Assembly: GCF_021134715.1 (NCBI RefSeq)
Contig: NC_060026.1
Span: forward strand, 9,973,001 to 10,037,000
Length of the DNA: 64,000 nt
Reading direction: 5' to 3'
From: Daphnia pulex
Lineage: Eukaryota; Arthropoda; Branchiopoda; Diplostraca; Daphniidae
This document shows positions 1 to 10,868 of the stretch, piece by piece (positions within the stretch are counted from its first letter, which is position 1; each line of letters starts with the position of its first letter). Position numbers and translations under genes: made by a program. The notes beneath the pieces are model-generated. The model saw nothing but the letters and a program-made list of their open reading frames with translations, was not told the DNA's origin and did no database searches.

Positions 1-3000
1 TGAAGTGGAAACGTTTGAGAATTTGGAGAGATTTGCTTTCAAACTAATGCTAGCAATTGCATTGATAACCCCATCATTAGACGAAGTACGTGTGTATCGA
101 TTGATTTTTAAACCAATGAGTCAGAAAATGGCAATTTGGAATGCCGTGGTTGGTACAATTAAAAAATACAACCTGACGGTCGAAGTGGAGCGTCATCGTA
201 AAAGATTCCTTGTTTACATTCCTGCCGTTTCAGCTGAAAATCGGCCAAATAAAGGTAAAATATTTTCCATCTCCAAAATATCACTAACTAACAAGAACAT
301 TACATTTGAAAACGTTAGGATACATTCCATCTCAATTTCTTTTCGGATCAAGCCTCAGTGAGGATGTGTATCGATTTGATTTCAACCAGGCGTCTTTATC
401 GACGGATTTTGGGAGCTATGATGATAGTCGAAATGCATCGGTATTGTCATCAACAAATGTAAATAATAATTGGCTCTACTTTGCTTTACGATTCTAATAT
501 TTAATTTCCTTCAACTTTTTTTAGGAAGAAGCATCTTCATCCTTAATGTATCTCACATTAGATGACCTAAACAAACATCCCTGCATGGGTTTACTCGTAA
601 ATTTTCTAGAAAAATTTTATGCCAAACAAACTGTTCTAGCTGACTCTGAACCGGAATGGATGAATAGTTTGCGAGAAACTTTACTTAATCCATCTGCTCA
701 TACAAACGTCGTTCTATTCATCGTTCGACTTGTCATAAATTTGAAATCTATATTCCAGCCATACGCGAAATTCTGGTACAAAAATCCTGTTTCTAGTTAT
801 TATAATTGTGGTAAAACATATTGTTTCCCCTTTAAGGTACAAATCGTTACTAATTGCATTTTTACGGAAGATTGGCGGTGAACCACTCAACAGTCTATTC
901 CGTGAAGGTCTTGACGTCATGCTCGAGTGGTCGAAAGATAAACCACCCTCTGTTGACGATGTAGAGTTCGCTCAAGCGGCTTCAAATGTACTACAATTCA
1001 TCCTGAAAAACATGTATAATGCAAATTCAGAAATATTACGAGATAATATGGTAAGTTATATTTTTACGTCAGAAAAGATCACATTTTGACAGAAAACTTT
1101 ACATAGGAAATGCTTGCAGCTATTTTTTGCGTGTGGGACAAAATCTCCCTAAGCATTCCATATGAAATTGTGGAAGAATTGCTGTCGTCCGACAAAAAAA
1201 AGGCAAAATTGGGTTTGCAAATTTTGGATGTTATTGTTGTGCATGGATTTTTTCCAAAGAATCATGAACAAAATTCCCGTTTCAAACAACGCTTGGCAAA
1301 CGTTTTGAAACTTGATGAAAAGCGGGATTTGAGTCGGTCTTGCGCTGCCCTCTGCGGATCCATTCTTTCTCGAGAGACCGACAAAGATTTTGAAAAACTT
1401 GTTTGCGAAGCACTTCAAATGTGGCACAACAAGAACAAAGATGATGTTTTTGTCGATCTTTTGTTTGAGGTGGCTATTCGATACCGTCCTGTCCTCTCCC
1501 AATTCGCTGGCATCAACCTCGCACTATTCGGAAGTATTTATGGAACCCTCAGGGTAGGAAAACAATTTTTAACATCGCCATATTCTAATTTTCTAACTTT
1601 CCTTTATGTTAGGCCAATTGTCTAGAAATCTTGGCCATATCATGGCATTACATGGAAGACCCTTGGAAAGAAATAGGGTTTAAAACAATCGAATCCGTTT
1701 TGAAAGGGTCTAACTCTGCTGAATTGTGTCCTGTCCTATCGCTGGTGAAAGATCTTATCCCTCGCCTTGAAATTAATGAATGGAAACCGCTGTGGCCAAC
1801 GCTGATTCGGTTGTCGCGTCACGAAAATGTCCAGTGTCGTTCACGTCTCTACGAAGTCTTCAAAAAAGCGTTTGATTTAAGTGACCCTCGTGACCCTGAA
1901 TTTGCCCAAGCGATTTTACGCGCTTGCACCGATGAAAATAAGGAACTCGCCGTCAACATGCAAAACTTTCTTGCTGAGAAACTTCCTAATTCAACCATGG
2001 ATCGCCTCCTAGTTTATGTGACGGATTTTTATTCTCCTGGATCAGAAGATTATTTCTTGCCGTACAGTTTGCATTTTCTCCTCGAGCGTACTACTCATAG
2101 TCATATATATAGAGAATCTATCTTCGATCAACCTTTGGACGATATCCCGTTCCAGCTATTGGATCTGGCTTCTCTAAGTTCACAATCTCTCTCCCAGCGG
2201 CCTTCGTGGAATAATTTCGGGCGTAGTTTCTCTTACGGATCAATTCAAGTAAATTCAATAACAATCGAATGTATTTGTGTATTATTGCTTCTCCGAATGT
2301 AATCACATTATTTTCCGTTTCTGCTTTAGCCTGGATTTCTTCGCGCAACACAAAGCGTATCAAGCCGCGCTACCTTTCTCCCTACTCCCTCACCTGCCAA
2401 TTGGCTGATGGCTGAAACACAATCAGCAAAACCTTCTGTTACGTCTCAAATGGAGGGGAAGAAAACATCATTGCCAAACCCTGTGAACGAAACTTTTAAA
2501 AGTCCGTTAAAATCGTGGAAAAGATTCACTGCAACAGGCCCGCCACCCGTTAAATTGAGCTATGAAAATCGGTCGAAAAGCAAGGTACGTAATGGGATCT
2601 TTTTTGTGTTTTTATAGTATACCATTCTGTACCACACAGCTTCATACTTTTATTGTTTTTTTCCACAGCGAGAAACTTCTACTTCTAGTCCACCTACGCT
2701 TTATCGCAAGTATCGTATAGGCGAACTACCTGATATTCAAATACCGCCATCTTCGCTAATCGCACCGCTATGCGCAGTGGCTCTAAATGATGCTGCATTG
2801 GCTAAAGCCTTGTTTTGCCATCTTCTTTCCGCTTTTCGGAAACAAATAAAGGAAATTCAAGGGGATGATAGTGAATTCGCATTACAACTGAACACCGCTC
2901 TCGAGTCGATCGTGGAGCGTCACCAGCCGCGCAGCAGCAACTCCAACTTGTTAGCTGCCATCATGGAATATTTTTGGACCAACTCGGTTGATGTTGCTAC

Positions 3001-6000
3001 AGATATTGAAAAGTTAGCTCAATCAATTAAAGCAAGTCACCTGCAATCGTTGGGCATTTTGGTCATAGAGTCCTGTTTGCCTGATTGCTTAGTTTTAGGT
3101 AAGTACAATTTCAGTATTGTTTTGTTATCGGATCGGCCCAGTCTTGACTATAGTACTCATCCATTTAGAACAAAGTAAGAAACCTAGACTTGAGAAGGTG
3201 GAACACGAAAGCAGTAGCTGGTTCCATGTAGCGGACTTGTACGGAGATATCCAAGATGTGGACAACGTGAGGGCCGTAGTGACCTATCTAACTGGCTGCA
3301 ACAATTCAACTAAGAAAGCCATTGAAAGTGAATCAAAGAATGACTGGAACAAAGCCTTTCAGTATTATAGGTATAATTTTGCTTATTGATTTTAGGTTTT
3401 TTTTTTTTTTTTTTGTAAATGAATTAGTATTCTAAAGTTCGTTGTTTCCCTACAGTCAAACATTAGGTGATGTATCACCCTCACCTGAGATTATGTTTTG
3501 TCGCGAATATGGATTCAAATGTCTCGAGGAACTCGGCAGGTGGGACGAGATTAGTCGCCTCAAACCGAAAACGGAGCCATGGAATATCCGATCCCGCGTT
3601 CGAAATTCCTTAAAAAACTTTCCCGCCGGCCACAAAATCAAAGAACTAGACAGCGTTCATCTGCCTTCCGTTGATCCCATGCTTTTAACCGACTTGGCTG
3701 CATTGGCTTTGCGGAATGGAAATAGAGATCGGGCCATAACCTGCATTTCTAAGGCCACAGATGAATTCATTTCTCGTTACTGTCAGCTGTCTGCCTTGAA
3801 TTTTGGCGGCCGACAAAACCTCCTCCAACACGTCTGCATCATCACTGAGATTGAAACGTTCTTACATCAGTCTGATATCCCGAAAAATCTGAGTCTTCCA
3901 CATACGGGTGACAACGTCGTCGTCTGGGATTCTATCTTGGCTCTGAGAACCTTTTTTACTAAGTGTGACAAGACGAAAAGTAATGTGGCATCGGTTAATT
4001 CACTGCGTCTACAACTGGCTTCGATTGCCATAGAACAGAAGAACGTTGGACTAGCTCGAAAACTTGTTGATGGAGCTGTTGATCTCCACGATTCAGCAAT
4101 GATGTCTCTTCGTTATTTGATGCAGAGCAAAGTTCTGGCCATGGAAGCGTTGAGATCCGACATTGAATTGACTAAATTATGCGGATTAATCTCTGCAAAG
4201 GAAACCATCAACCGTGTCGCTGTAACTACGACTAGCAGTTCCTCGGAAGAAGGTAATTATTGCTTAAAATCTAAATTATTGTTAAAAATGGTAAACTGTA
4301 ATGAAAATAAGCAAAGCACATTATTATTTAGTTTTATGGAAACTCGACCTTGAAAGATTTGAAGCATTTCTATGTGCTCAAGTATTTCAAGTAGTAAACA
4401 ACATGCAGCCTCAGGATTTGATTACCAATCAGGCTAAACTGACAGAGTTGTGGAATGTTCAACCTAAAGAAATCATTAGGGAAGGGTTGCAACATGCTGA
4501 ACGCCAGACAAAACTCGCTGAAATTGAATGTGTTGCAGCTAACATGTCAGAAGCCTATCTAAATTTGGCTAAATATTTTTACAAATGGAAAACCACAATG
4601 TCGGGTATTGTATATTTTCTCTCATAATTTAAAATAATCGAATATTTTTAGTTACAGTTTAACGAGAACAAATGTTTTTCTTTTTACAGATGAAGATTAT
4701 AACATTGGATTTACACGATCAGTTCTTGCTTCTATGCGCTATGGATCAGTTGATGGCCAGGCTCTATTTCCCCTAGTCATCTTAGCCGTTAAAGACAACA
4801 GTTCAGCTGCGGATGTATTCCAGAGTTCGCGCTCAAACGTCCCAACTTCCATGTTCCTGCCTTGGGTTAATCAACTTGTCTCATATTTCGCTTTGTCGTC
4901 GGCAATTGCAAAATTACTTCTAGACATATCAGAGCGATATCCTGTCCACGTAAAACTACCTTTTGGCATCACTCGGTCCACTTATAGTCAGGAAGTGCTG
5001 AACATGTATGAAACTCGCAAACTCGAAGCAAAGTTGACGGCTGAATATTCAACATGGAAAATGTTTTTGAAAAGTATTGACTATCTGAAACCTCCAGAAA
5101 GAGCAGCTCATGATTTATTAAATTCAGGTATTCTTTGTACTATGTGGTTATACAAGAAATGGCTTCCAGTTAAATAATCTATATTTTTGACCGCAGAAAC
5201 TAGGATGAAAGACTTTGAGCTCTTTAATTCCATGTATTTGAACTTGTCCCCGCCAACAGCGACTTCATCACACGGCCATGTTCATCATTCGTTTAGTGTG
5301 ATGTACACGTCAAAATTTCAGGAGGCTTTTAAGACTGGACGACTCAGTGAACTTAGCAACTTATTGCACTCGTTTAAAAAGCAAACTTTTTCTGGTCTTA
5401 GAAGCCTTAAAGACTATTCCCCTTGGTTGGCTAATTATCGCCCAGGAGGCAGCTTCTCAAACGGGTTATTAGAGCTTCCCGGATTTAAAGGAAACACTCT
5501 CAAGGTGGAAGCATTTAGAGATAAAATTGAATATTTAAACTCGAAACAATTTCCTGCGCGATTGACATTCGTAGGTTTGTAAGATGAAACACAATTTTAA
5601 TTTTGTAAGCTTCTACATTCCAGCTATGTATATATTACTGACATTTTAGTGAATGGCGCGGTAGAATATCCAGTCCTTGTGAAACATGGGGAGGATGTGA
5701 GACAAGATGAGAGAATCATTCAATTACTTAATGCAATTGACGTTGTCCTTATGAGGGATGTTGAGAGTAAAAAACGAAGTCTGCGCATTCGAACTTTTCA
5801 GGTATAATTTCTATCAATATATGATTTCTTAACCAATCTGAAACAATCCTTTTAATGAGCAGGTGATTCCCATTACTAATTCCTGTGGAATATTTCAGTG
5901 GTTAACAGACACCCTAACTTTGAAAGCCTTCTTGGAAACGGATTTGGAGTATCGTTCTTCTTCAATAGCGTATAAAACATATAAATAATTTACCAATCGA

Positions 6001-7093
6001 ATGAAATAGCTTAGAAATAAAATTGATTTGCATTTCATTCAGCATTAAAGAAGACCCAATCTATAACATATGGCGATCAGAAAGTGTAAACTATGTAATG
6101 AACACTCCGCAAGACAAGTTAATGGACAACTACTTCAAATTGGCTCATCGCAGTTATCGTTATGGTCTCAGAGGTGCTTTGAAGAAACTTTGCCAATCAC
6201 CAGAAGCTTATTTTTATCTGCGAAATCGATTAGCAGCGTCACACGGTACCCTGTGTTCAGCTCTGTGGACTCTGGGGGTGGGGGATCGTCACCTTTCAAA
6301 TTTCCTTGTCTCCACAAGAACCGGTATGTATACATCGTGGAAAACTTGTATCGTTATTTTTTAAAACCATAATTGTTTAAAGGTGATGTAATCAGTATTG
6401 ATTATGGCATGGCTTTCGGTATGGGCACAAACCAACTTCCTGTGCCAGAAGTCGTACCGTGTCGATTGACAACACAGTTCCAGTTCTTAATACCAGGTCT
6501 TGGCCTCAATGGTTGCATTCGTGAAAGTATGATTCACACTTTACGTGTTGCCAAGGAAGAATCGGGTTCGATTATGGCGGCATTATCTGTTTTTGTTACC
6601 GAACCGACTCTTGACTGGTTAAAACATGCTGAAACAATGGCCAAGCGTTCTCAAACCAAAAAATTGGAAAATAATTCAGCAGTATGGGCACCGGTAGAAT
6701 TTCTTCTTAGAACAGAAAATTTGTTGAATGGGTTTCACCCATCTAAAATCACCTGTGATGATCTGGAAAAGAACAAAATTTTCTCAACGACGGAAGGACG
6801 AAAGCTTTTACCTCTGGTAGTTTCTGTAGTTCAAGGAACTGATTGCCCTACTGCTGTTGAAACCAAATCGGATTCCGTTGTCAATAAAAGAAAAATTGAA
6901 AATACAAAAGGCCTTCGAGTAAACATGCCAAAACAGGGACTTTCCTCGGACCAGCAGGTTTGGAGTTTTTCAGTTCTTGCATACAATATAACCTAATGAA
7001 TCTATTTAAATCCAGGTTGAGTGTTTGATTGAGCAGTCTACAGATCCTGCATGCTTATGCCGAATGTTCTCGGGTTGGGAGCCATGGATGTGA
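1..7093 (+). CDS. PRKDC: DNA-dependent protein kinase catalytic subunit (PRKDC), 5'-partial, multi-exon
   Basis: This is the giant PIKK Ser/Thr kinase that binds Ku at DNA ends and drives non-homologous end joining in the nucleus; the window holds its C-terminal part. GT-AG junctions that keep frame give exons 1-254, 319-458, 525-775, 837-1050, 1107-1553, 1613-2248, 2330-2584, 2669-3098, 3169-3370, 3456-4252, 4332-4604, 4690-5127, 5197-5574, 5650-5801, 5863-5969, 6043-6323, 6383-6957 and 7016-7093. The order is HEAT-type helices, FAT region (about 2.7-5.1 kb), kinase, then FATC. The ending SGWEPWM-stop is nearly the vertebrate DNA-PKcs C-terminus, which separates it from ATM, ATR, mTOR and SMG1. 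Introns are 56-85 bp. No internal stop remains once these junctions are used, so it looks intact. The N-terminal part lies upstream of the window. Confidence 0.95.
5650..7093 (+). other. PRKDC: PRKDC kinase domain and FATC tail
   Basis: Exon 5650-5801 encodes the lysine strand (YPVLVKHGEDVRQDER), with the probable ATP-contacting Lys followed by the PIKK-typical DxRQD run. Exon 6043-6323 carries the catalytic loop GVGDRHLSNFLV (Asp and Asn present). Exon 6383-6957 begins with the metal-binding loop SIDYGMAFG, where Tyr replaces the usual Phe of DFG. It continues with PVPEVVPCRLTTQF, as in DNA-PKcs. The FATC exon 7016-7093 encodes 25 residues from VECLIEQSTDP to WEPWM. All catalytic residues are present, which supports an active kinase. 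Confidence 0.93.
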
Positions 7094-7177
7094 AATCCTA
7101 AAATTTTGATTAATAAGTTATATTTGTCTAACACGTTTACTACTGTTTTGTTTAATACTAAAAGGGCCAAAAGCCCA

Positions 7178-7183
7178 AATAAA
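7178..7183 (+). terminator. PRKDC polyadenylation signal
   Basis: A canonical AATAAA hexamer lies about 85 bp after the PRKDC stop codon in AT-rich DNA. No other hexamer lies between the stop and the transposon boundary at 7312, so this is the best candidate for 3'-end processing. Confidence 0.6.
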
Positions 7184-7226
7184 ATTTAGTAACCATGTTC
7201 AATGTGTAATTATTAATTAAAAACGT

Positions 7227-7300
7227 TAAACTTCTTTGTATTGTTTCAGTCTTAGAGAAGAGAAAACTTCTTTGTATTGTTTCGGTCTAAAACGAAGAGA
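7227..7300. repeat. 36-bp tandem duplication between PRKDC and the transposon stack
   Basis: The segment CTTCTTTGTATTGTTTC occurs at 7231 and again at 7267, a 36-bp period. The copies differ by a few substitutions (CAGTCTTAG versus CGGTCTAAA). It is followed by a purine-rich GAAGAGAAGAG run up to 7311. No gene is visible in this short intergenic stretch. Confidence 0.75.
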
Positions 7301-7311
7301 AGAGAAGATAG

Positions 7312-8032
7312 TCTGGGAGCTGGGCGCCAAAAAAATGGCAATGGTTTAGAAGAAGGTTTGATGCTAAAATATGGTTAGGGGGGGGTATGACACACACGAA
7401 AAGCCACGTCTGTCGACTGGCGGCCGGGCGGTTCAAGCGTGACGCGATCCCGAAGTCGGCGGGAAAGGTAAAAAAATACACTTTGTTTAGCAAGCCCAAA
7501 TTTTCACTAGGAAGCAAGCTAACATTATGTTGATCAATAATCCCGCAAGACAGACGTCGAATTGCGGGACTATAATATCAACAGACCATCTTAAAAATTA
7601 AAAAAAAGGTAAATTTTTACACTTTGTTTAGAAAATACAATTTTTACATTAAAAAATAGATCAACATTTCATTTATAATAATCCCGGTAGACAGACGTCG
7701 ATATCTGAGCCCTTGGGGGCAACAGACGTCGGTGTGTAACGGTTTTTCACGAACTTTCACTTGTTATTTGATACCGGCAACGCTGTTTCGGATACCGGCA
7801 ATGCTGTATCCAAGGCGCTTATTTTTAAATAACTGGCGTTTCTTGGGGAAGATAATGACTAGGAATTCATTTAAACTGGTTATTTAACACTTATAAATCA
7901 ATTTAGTAATTGGATTATATGTTTTATTAATAATTAGCTGCTAAGGCAGCATACAGACGATATGGTGGCAGCTTTTTTAACGTCCAACGACGGACCGATC
8001 CTCTATCCTCACTCCGTCGACCGAAATGATCT
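7312..8032 (+). repeat. Left terminal inverted repeat of the foldback element
   Basis: This 721-bp arm is the reverse complement of 10141-10868. It includes a run of 8 G at about 7378, the GACAGACGTCG motif three times, and paired TACCGGCAA motifs near 7770-7800. The only clear length difference from the other arm is the G run (8 here, 15 C there), which accounts for 721 versus 728 bp. Confidence 0.92.
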
Positions 8033-10140
8033 GATCTTTATTATAAATTCTTTTTATGGGGAGAGAATCTTATCGATACATAATTAGTGACAGTACCAGT
8101 CGACCCTCACAAATTCACAATGACGTCCCTATTTCAATACGCGGGAAATAAAAAATTGATCGCCATCGTCGTCGTGACTGATGCTGGTGAAAGTTGCTGC
8201 CGCTCAGATTCCTAGTCTAAGTTCTCCAGTACGTCTACATAATGGCAGCAACAACAACGACCATCTTCATTGAAAAAAAGGAAAAATACGCGACGTCCAC
8301 ATAGTCGCTGGGGATAAATATCTAAAGATTATAAGGGAAACCTCTTTTTTTTTTTCCTTTTCAGTATATATCCCGACCGGTTCTCTGCTATGTTACTGTA
8401 ATATTATGGCCGAGCTCATTTTGGCCGTCTGTCTGAATTCTCAAAGCTCGCAAAATAGGAAAGAGGAGGAGGACTACATCAGGAGCTATAGCGTCTAGCT
8501 ATAGTCGTTATATTTTCATTATGTCCTATTTTCTATTAAGCTCCAAATCCAATCAGCCAAATAATTTAAATGACTGGGCAATTCAGCACTTGTCCGTCAT
8601 GTCCTGGATGCATTTTACCGGGGCTCAAGTCTCTAGTATTATATAACAAAGTGCAAATATATAAGTGATCACGACCGTCAACTCTAAACTTTTGTATAGC
8701 CAGTCCAGCATCAGTCAACATAATGTAAACATTTAGTAAAGGCTCGATGCTGGTGGCGGTGGAAGGTATTTTGGCTGGCCTTTTGGGTCCTTCTTGTACT
8801 GTATAGATATTTGGCCAGCAGCGCAGTCCCTGTGGTCTTGTCGAGTTGCGCTGATGCCAGTCGCTTCTATGTCTGTGTGGTGCTGCTGGGCGTGTATACA
8901 AGGCTACGTGAGCGGCCACACAGCCGAAAGTCGAGGATTATATTGTGATGATGAATAGATTCAAAAAATGTAGCCGGGCCGTAACTTTCTCTCCGAATAA
9001 ATATCAGCTGGACGGCCGTTATATTACCTTTCACTTATTTCTTATTCAAGGTCCATCTGCAGCAGCATCGGATGGGCTATGTGCTGAATTGTTTGATGCT
9101 ATTATCCATTCCGCTCCAGATAAATGTAATATTATTCTTGGCTGGCTGGCCTTATTGTACACCGTAGTAGCTACACACTTGCGAAAACAGCAGACGGGCC
9201 AACTTATATAATCAAATAAATATAAGAAGAAGCATCTCAAACGGAGCCCTGGATTTGGGTGTCGTAAGGATCTTGTGTCTATAAATGGAGCGCTCCTTAC
9301 ATCAGCAGAAGGAAGGAGCCAGTCTCACGTTTGACAGTCCTGAGAGATATACAAGTACTATAGTCGTGAGTTGAGAGAGAGAAGACGGCCGCGGAGCATA
9401 TAGGAAGCCGAACGACACGTCATTTCGTTCTGTCCCGCTGGCCAGCAGCAGCCAAACTCTCGACGCGACGAGCTGGAAAAATAAAGAAGAGCTCACACAA
9501 TGAGCAGGTTCACACAGCTATAGCTGCTCCTGCTATAGCTCCTGATGTCGTCGTTGAAGTACAGCTATAGTCGTTGAAGCTATGTTAGTCGTCGTCTCTT
9601 GGATGTTGCCGGATGTGGGGCTAGACAAGTCCAGCAACCGCCAGAACTTAAGAATGAGGGTTGTTGCATGGGGCAGCAGCATCCCAACTGTCCTCCCTGA
9701 CCAATGCGCATCTGTTCCACGGCATCAGCTGGCCTTTTGTCTTTCTTCGCTTCCGCCGTTCAGAACACAAACCAAAAATTCCGGCGTGAAAGAAAAATAA
9801 ACTGCAAACGTAAACCTCAGAACCTAGTCGCTTTAGAACCCTAGAACCCACGACAGCAATTGATTATGGAAATTCACTCGACACACAATCACACTTACAC
9901 TTGCTGACACAGCCACAGCTACACACACACACACAGAGTAGATAAAGAGAGCGAGAAATAAATGAGGGATGATTAAGTTAAATAATTGTTTCGTTTGGGA
10001 TATGATGATAAATTGACTATTTACAAGAGACACTCTGGCGATGCCAAACTGACGGGAATTGGCGATGCCGGACTGAGGGAAAAATTCTTTTTCGAAATTC
10101 TCGTGTGTACGCGTGTGACGAGAGAGAAAACAAAAATGGG
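8033..10140. other. Interior of the foldback element, no recognisable gene
   Basis: This 2.1-kb unique interior has no supported coding gene. It contains clustered GCTATAG palindromic motifs (near 8480-8510 and 9520-9590), a CA microsatellite near 9920-9940 and short open frames on both strands without known domains. It most resembles the filler of a non-autonomous element. Confidence 0.6.
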
Positions 10141-10868
10141 AGATCATTTCGGTCGACGGAGTGAGGATAGAGGATCGGTCCGTCGTTGGACGTTAAAAAA
10201 GCTGCCACCATATCGTCTGTATGCTGCCTTAGCAGCTAATTATTAATAAAACATATAATCCAATTACTAAATTGATTTATAAGTGTTAAATAACCAGTTT
10301 AAATGAATTCCTAGTCATTATCTTCCCCAAGAAACGCCAGTTATTTAAAAATAAGCGCCTTGGATACAGCATTGCCGGTATCCGAAACAGCGTTGCCGGT
10401 ATCAAATAACAAGTGAAAGTTCGTGAAAAACCGTTACACACCGACGTCTGTTGCCCCCAAGGGCTCAGATATCGACGTCTGTCTACCGGGATTATTATAA
10501 ATGAAATGTTGATCTATTTTTTAATGTAAAAATTGTATTTTCTAAACAAAGTGTAAAAATTTACCTTTTTTTTAATTTTTAAGATGGTCTGTTGATATTA
10601 TAGTCCCGCAATTCGACGTCTGTCTTGCGGGATTATTGATCAACATAATGTTAGCTTGCTTCCTAGTGAAAATTTGGGCTTGCTAAACAAAGTGTATTTT
10701 TTTACCTTTCCCGCCGACTTCGGGATCGCGTCACGCTTGAACCGCCCGGCCGCCAGTCGACAGACGTGGCTTTTCGTGTGTGTCATACCCCCCCCCCCCC
10801 CCTAACCATATTTTAGCATCAAACCTTCTTCTAAACCATTGCCATTTTTTTGGCGCCCAGCTCCCAGA
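10141..10868 (-). repeat. Right terminal inverted repeat of the foldback element
   Basis: This 728-bp arm is complementary to 7312-8032 and includes a 15-C run at about 10788-10802 in place of 8 G in the other arm. The outermost bases GCTCCCAGA mirror TCTGGGAGC at the left end. Confidence 0.92.

Larger units (their letters stand above)
7312..10868. mobile_element. Foldback-type DNA element with ~720-bp terminal inverted repeats, non-autonomous
   Basis: The two ends are reverse complements: TCTGGGAGCTGGGCGCC at 7312 and its complement ending at 10868. The match runs inward to 8032 and 10141. The ~2.1-kb interior shows no transposase or other recognisable protein. The open frames there, such as the 118-codon minus-strand frame at 8566-8919, resemble nothing I know. 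The right end abuts Helitron coding sequence (RVEAFLREMHLDR starts right after it), so it inserted into, or lies against, the Helitron gene. No convincing target-site duplication was found; left flank GAAGATAG and right flank GTAGAAGC do not match cleanly. Mutator-like and Foldback elements have similarly long inverted ends, but the superfamily is not determined. Confidence 0.85.

Noticed and set aside
776..836. Read-through of the PRKDC exon at 776-836, or a 26-bp intron at 811-836
   Set aside because: A 61-bp intron from 776 to 836 joins FW to YKSLLIAFLRKIGG in frame and matches the expected protein; a 26-bp intron is too short for an arthropod.
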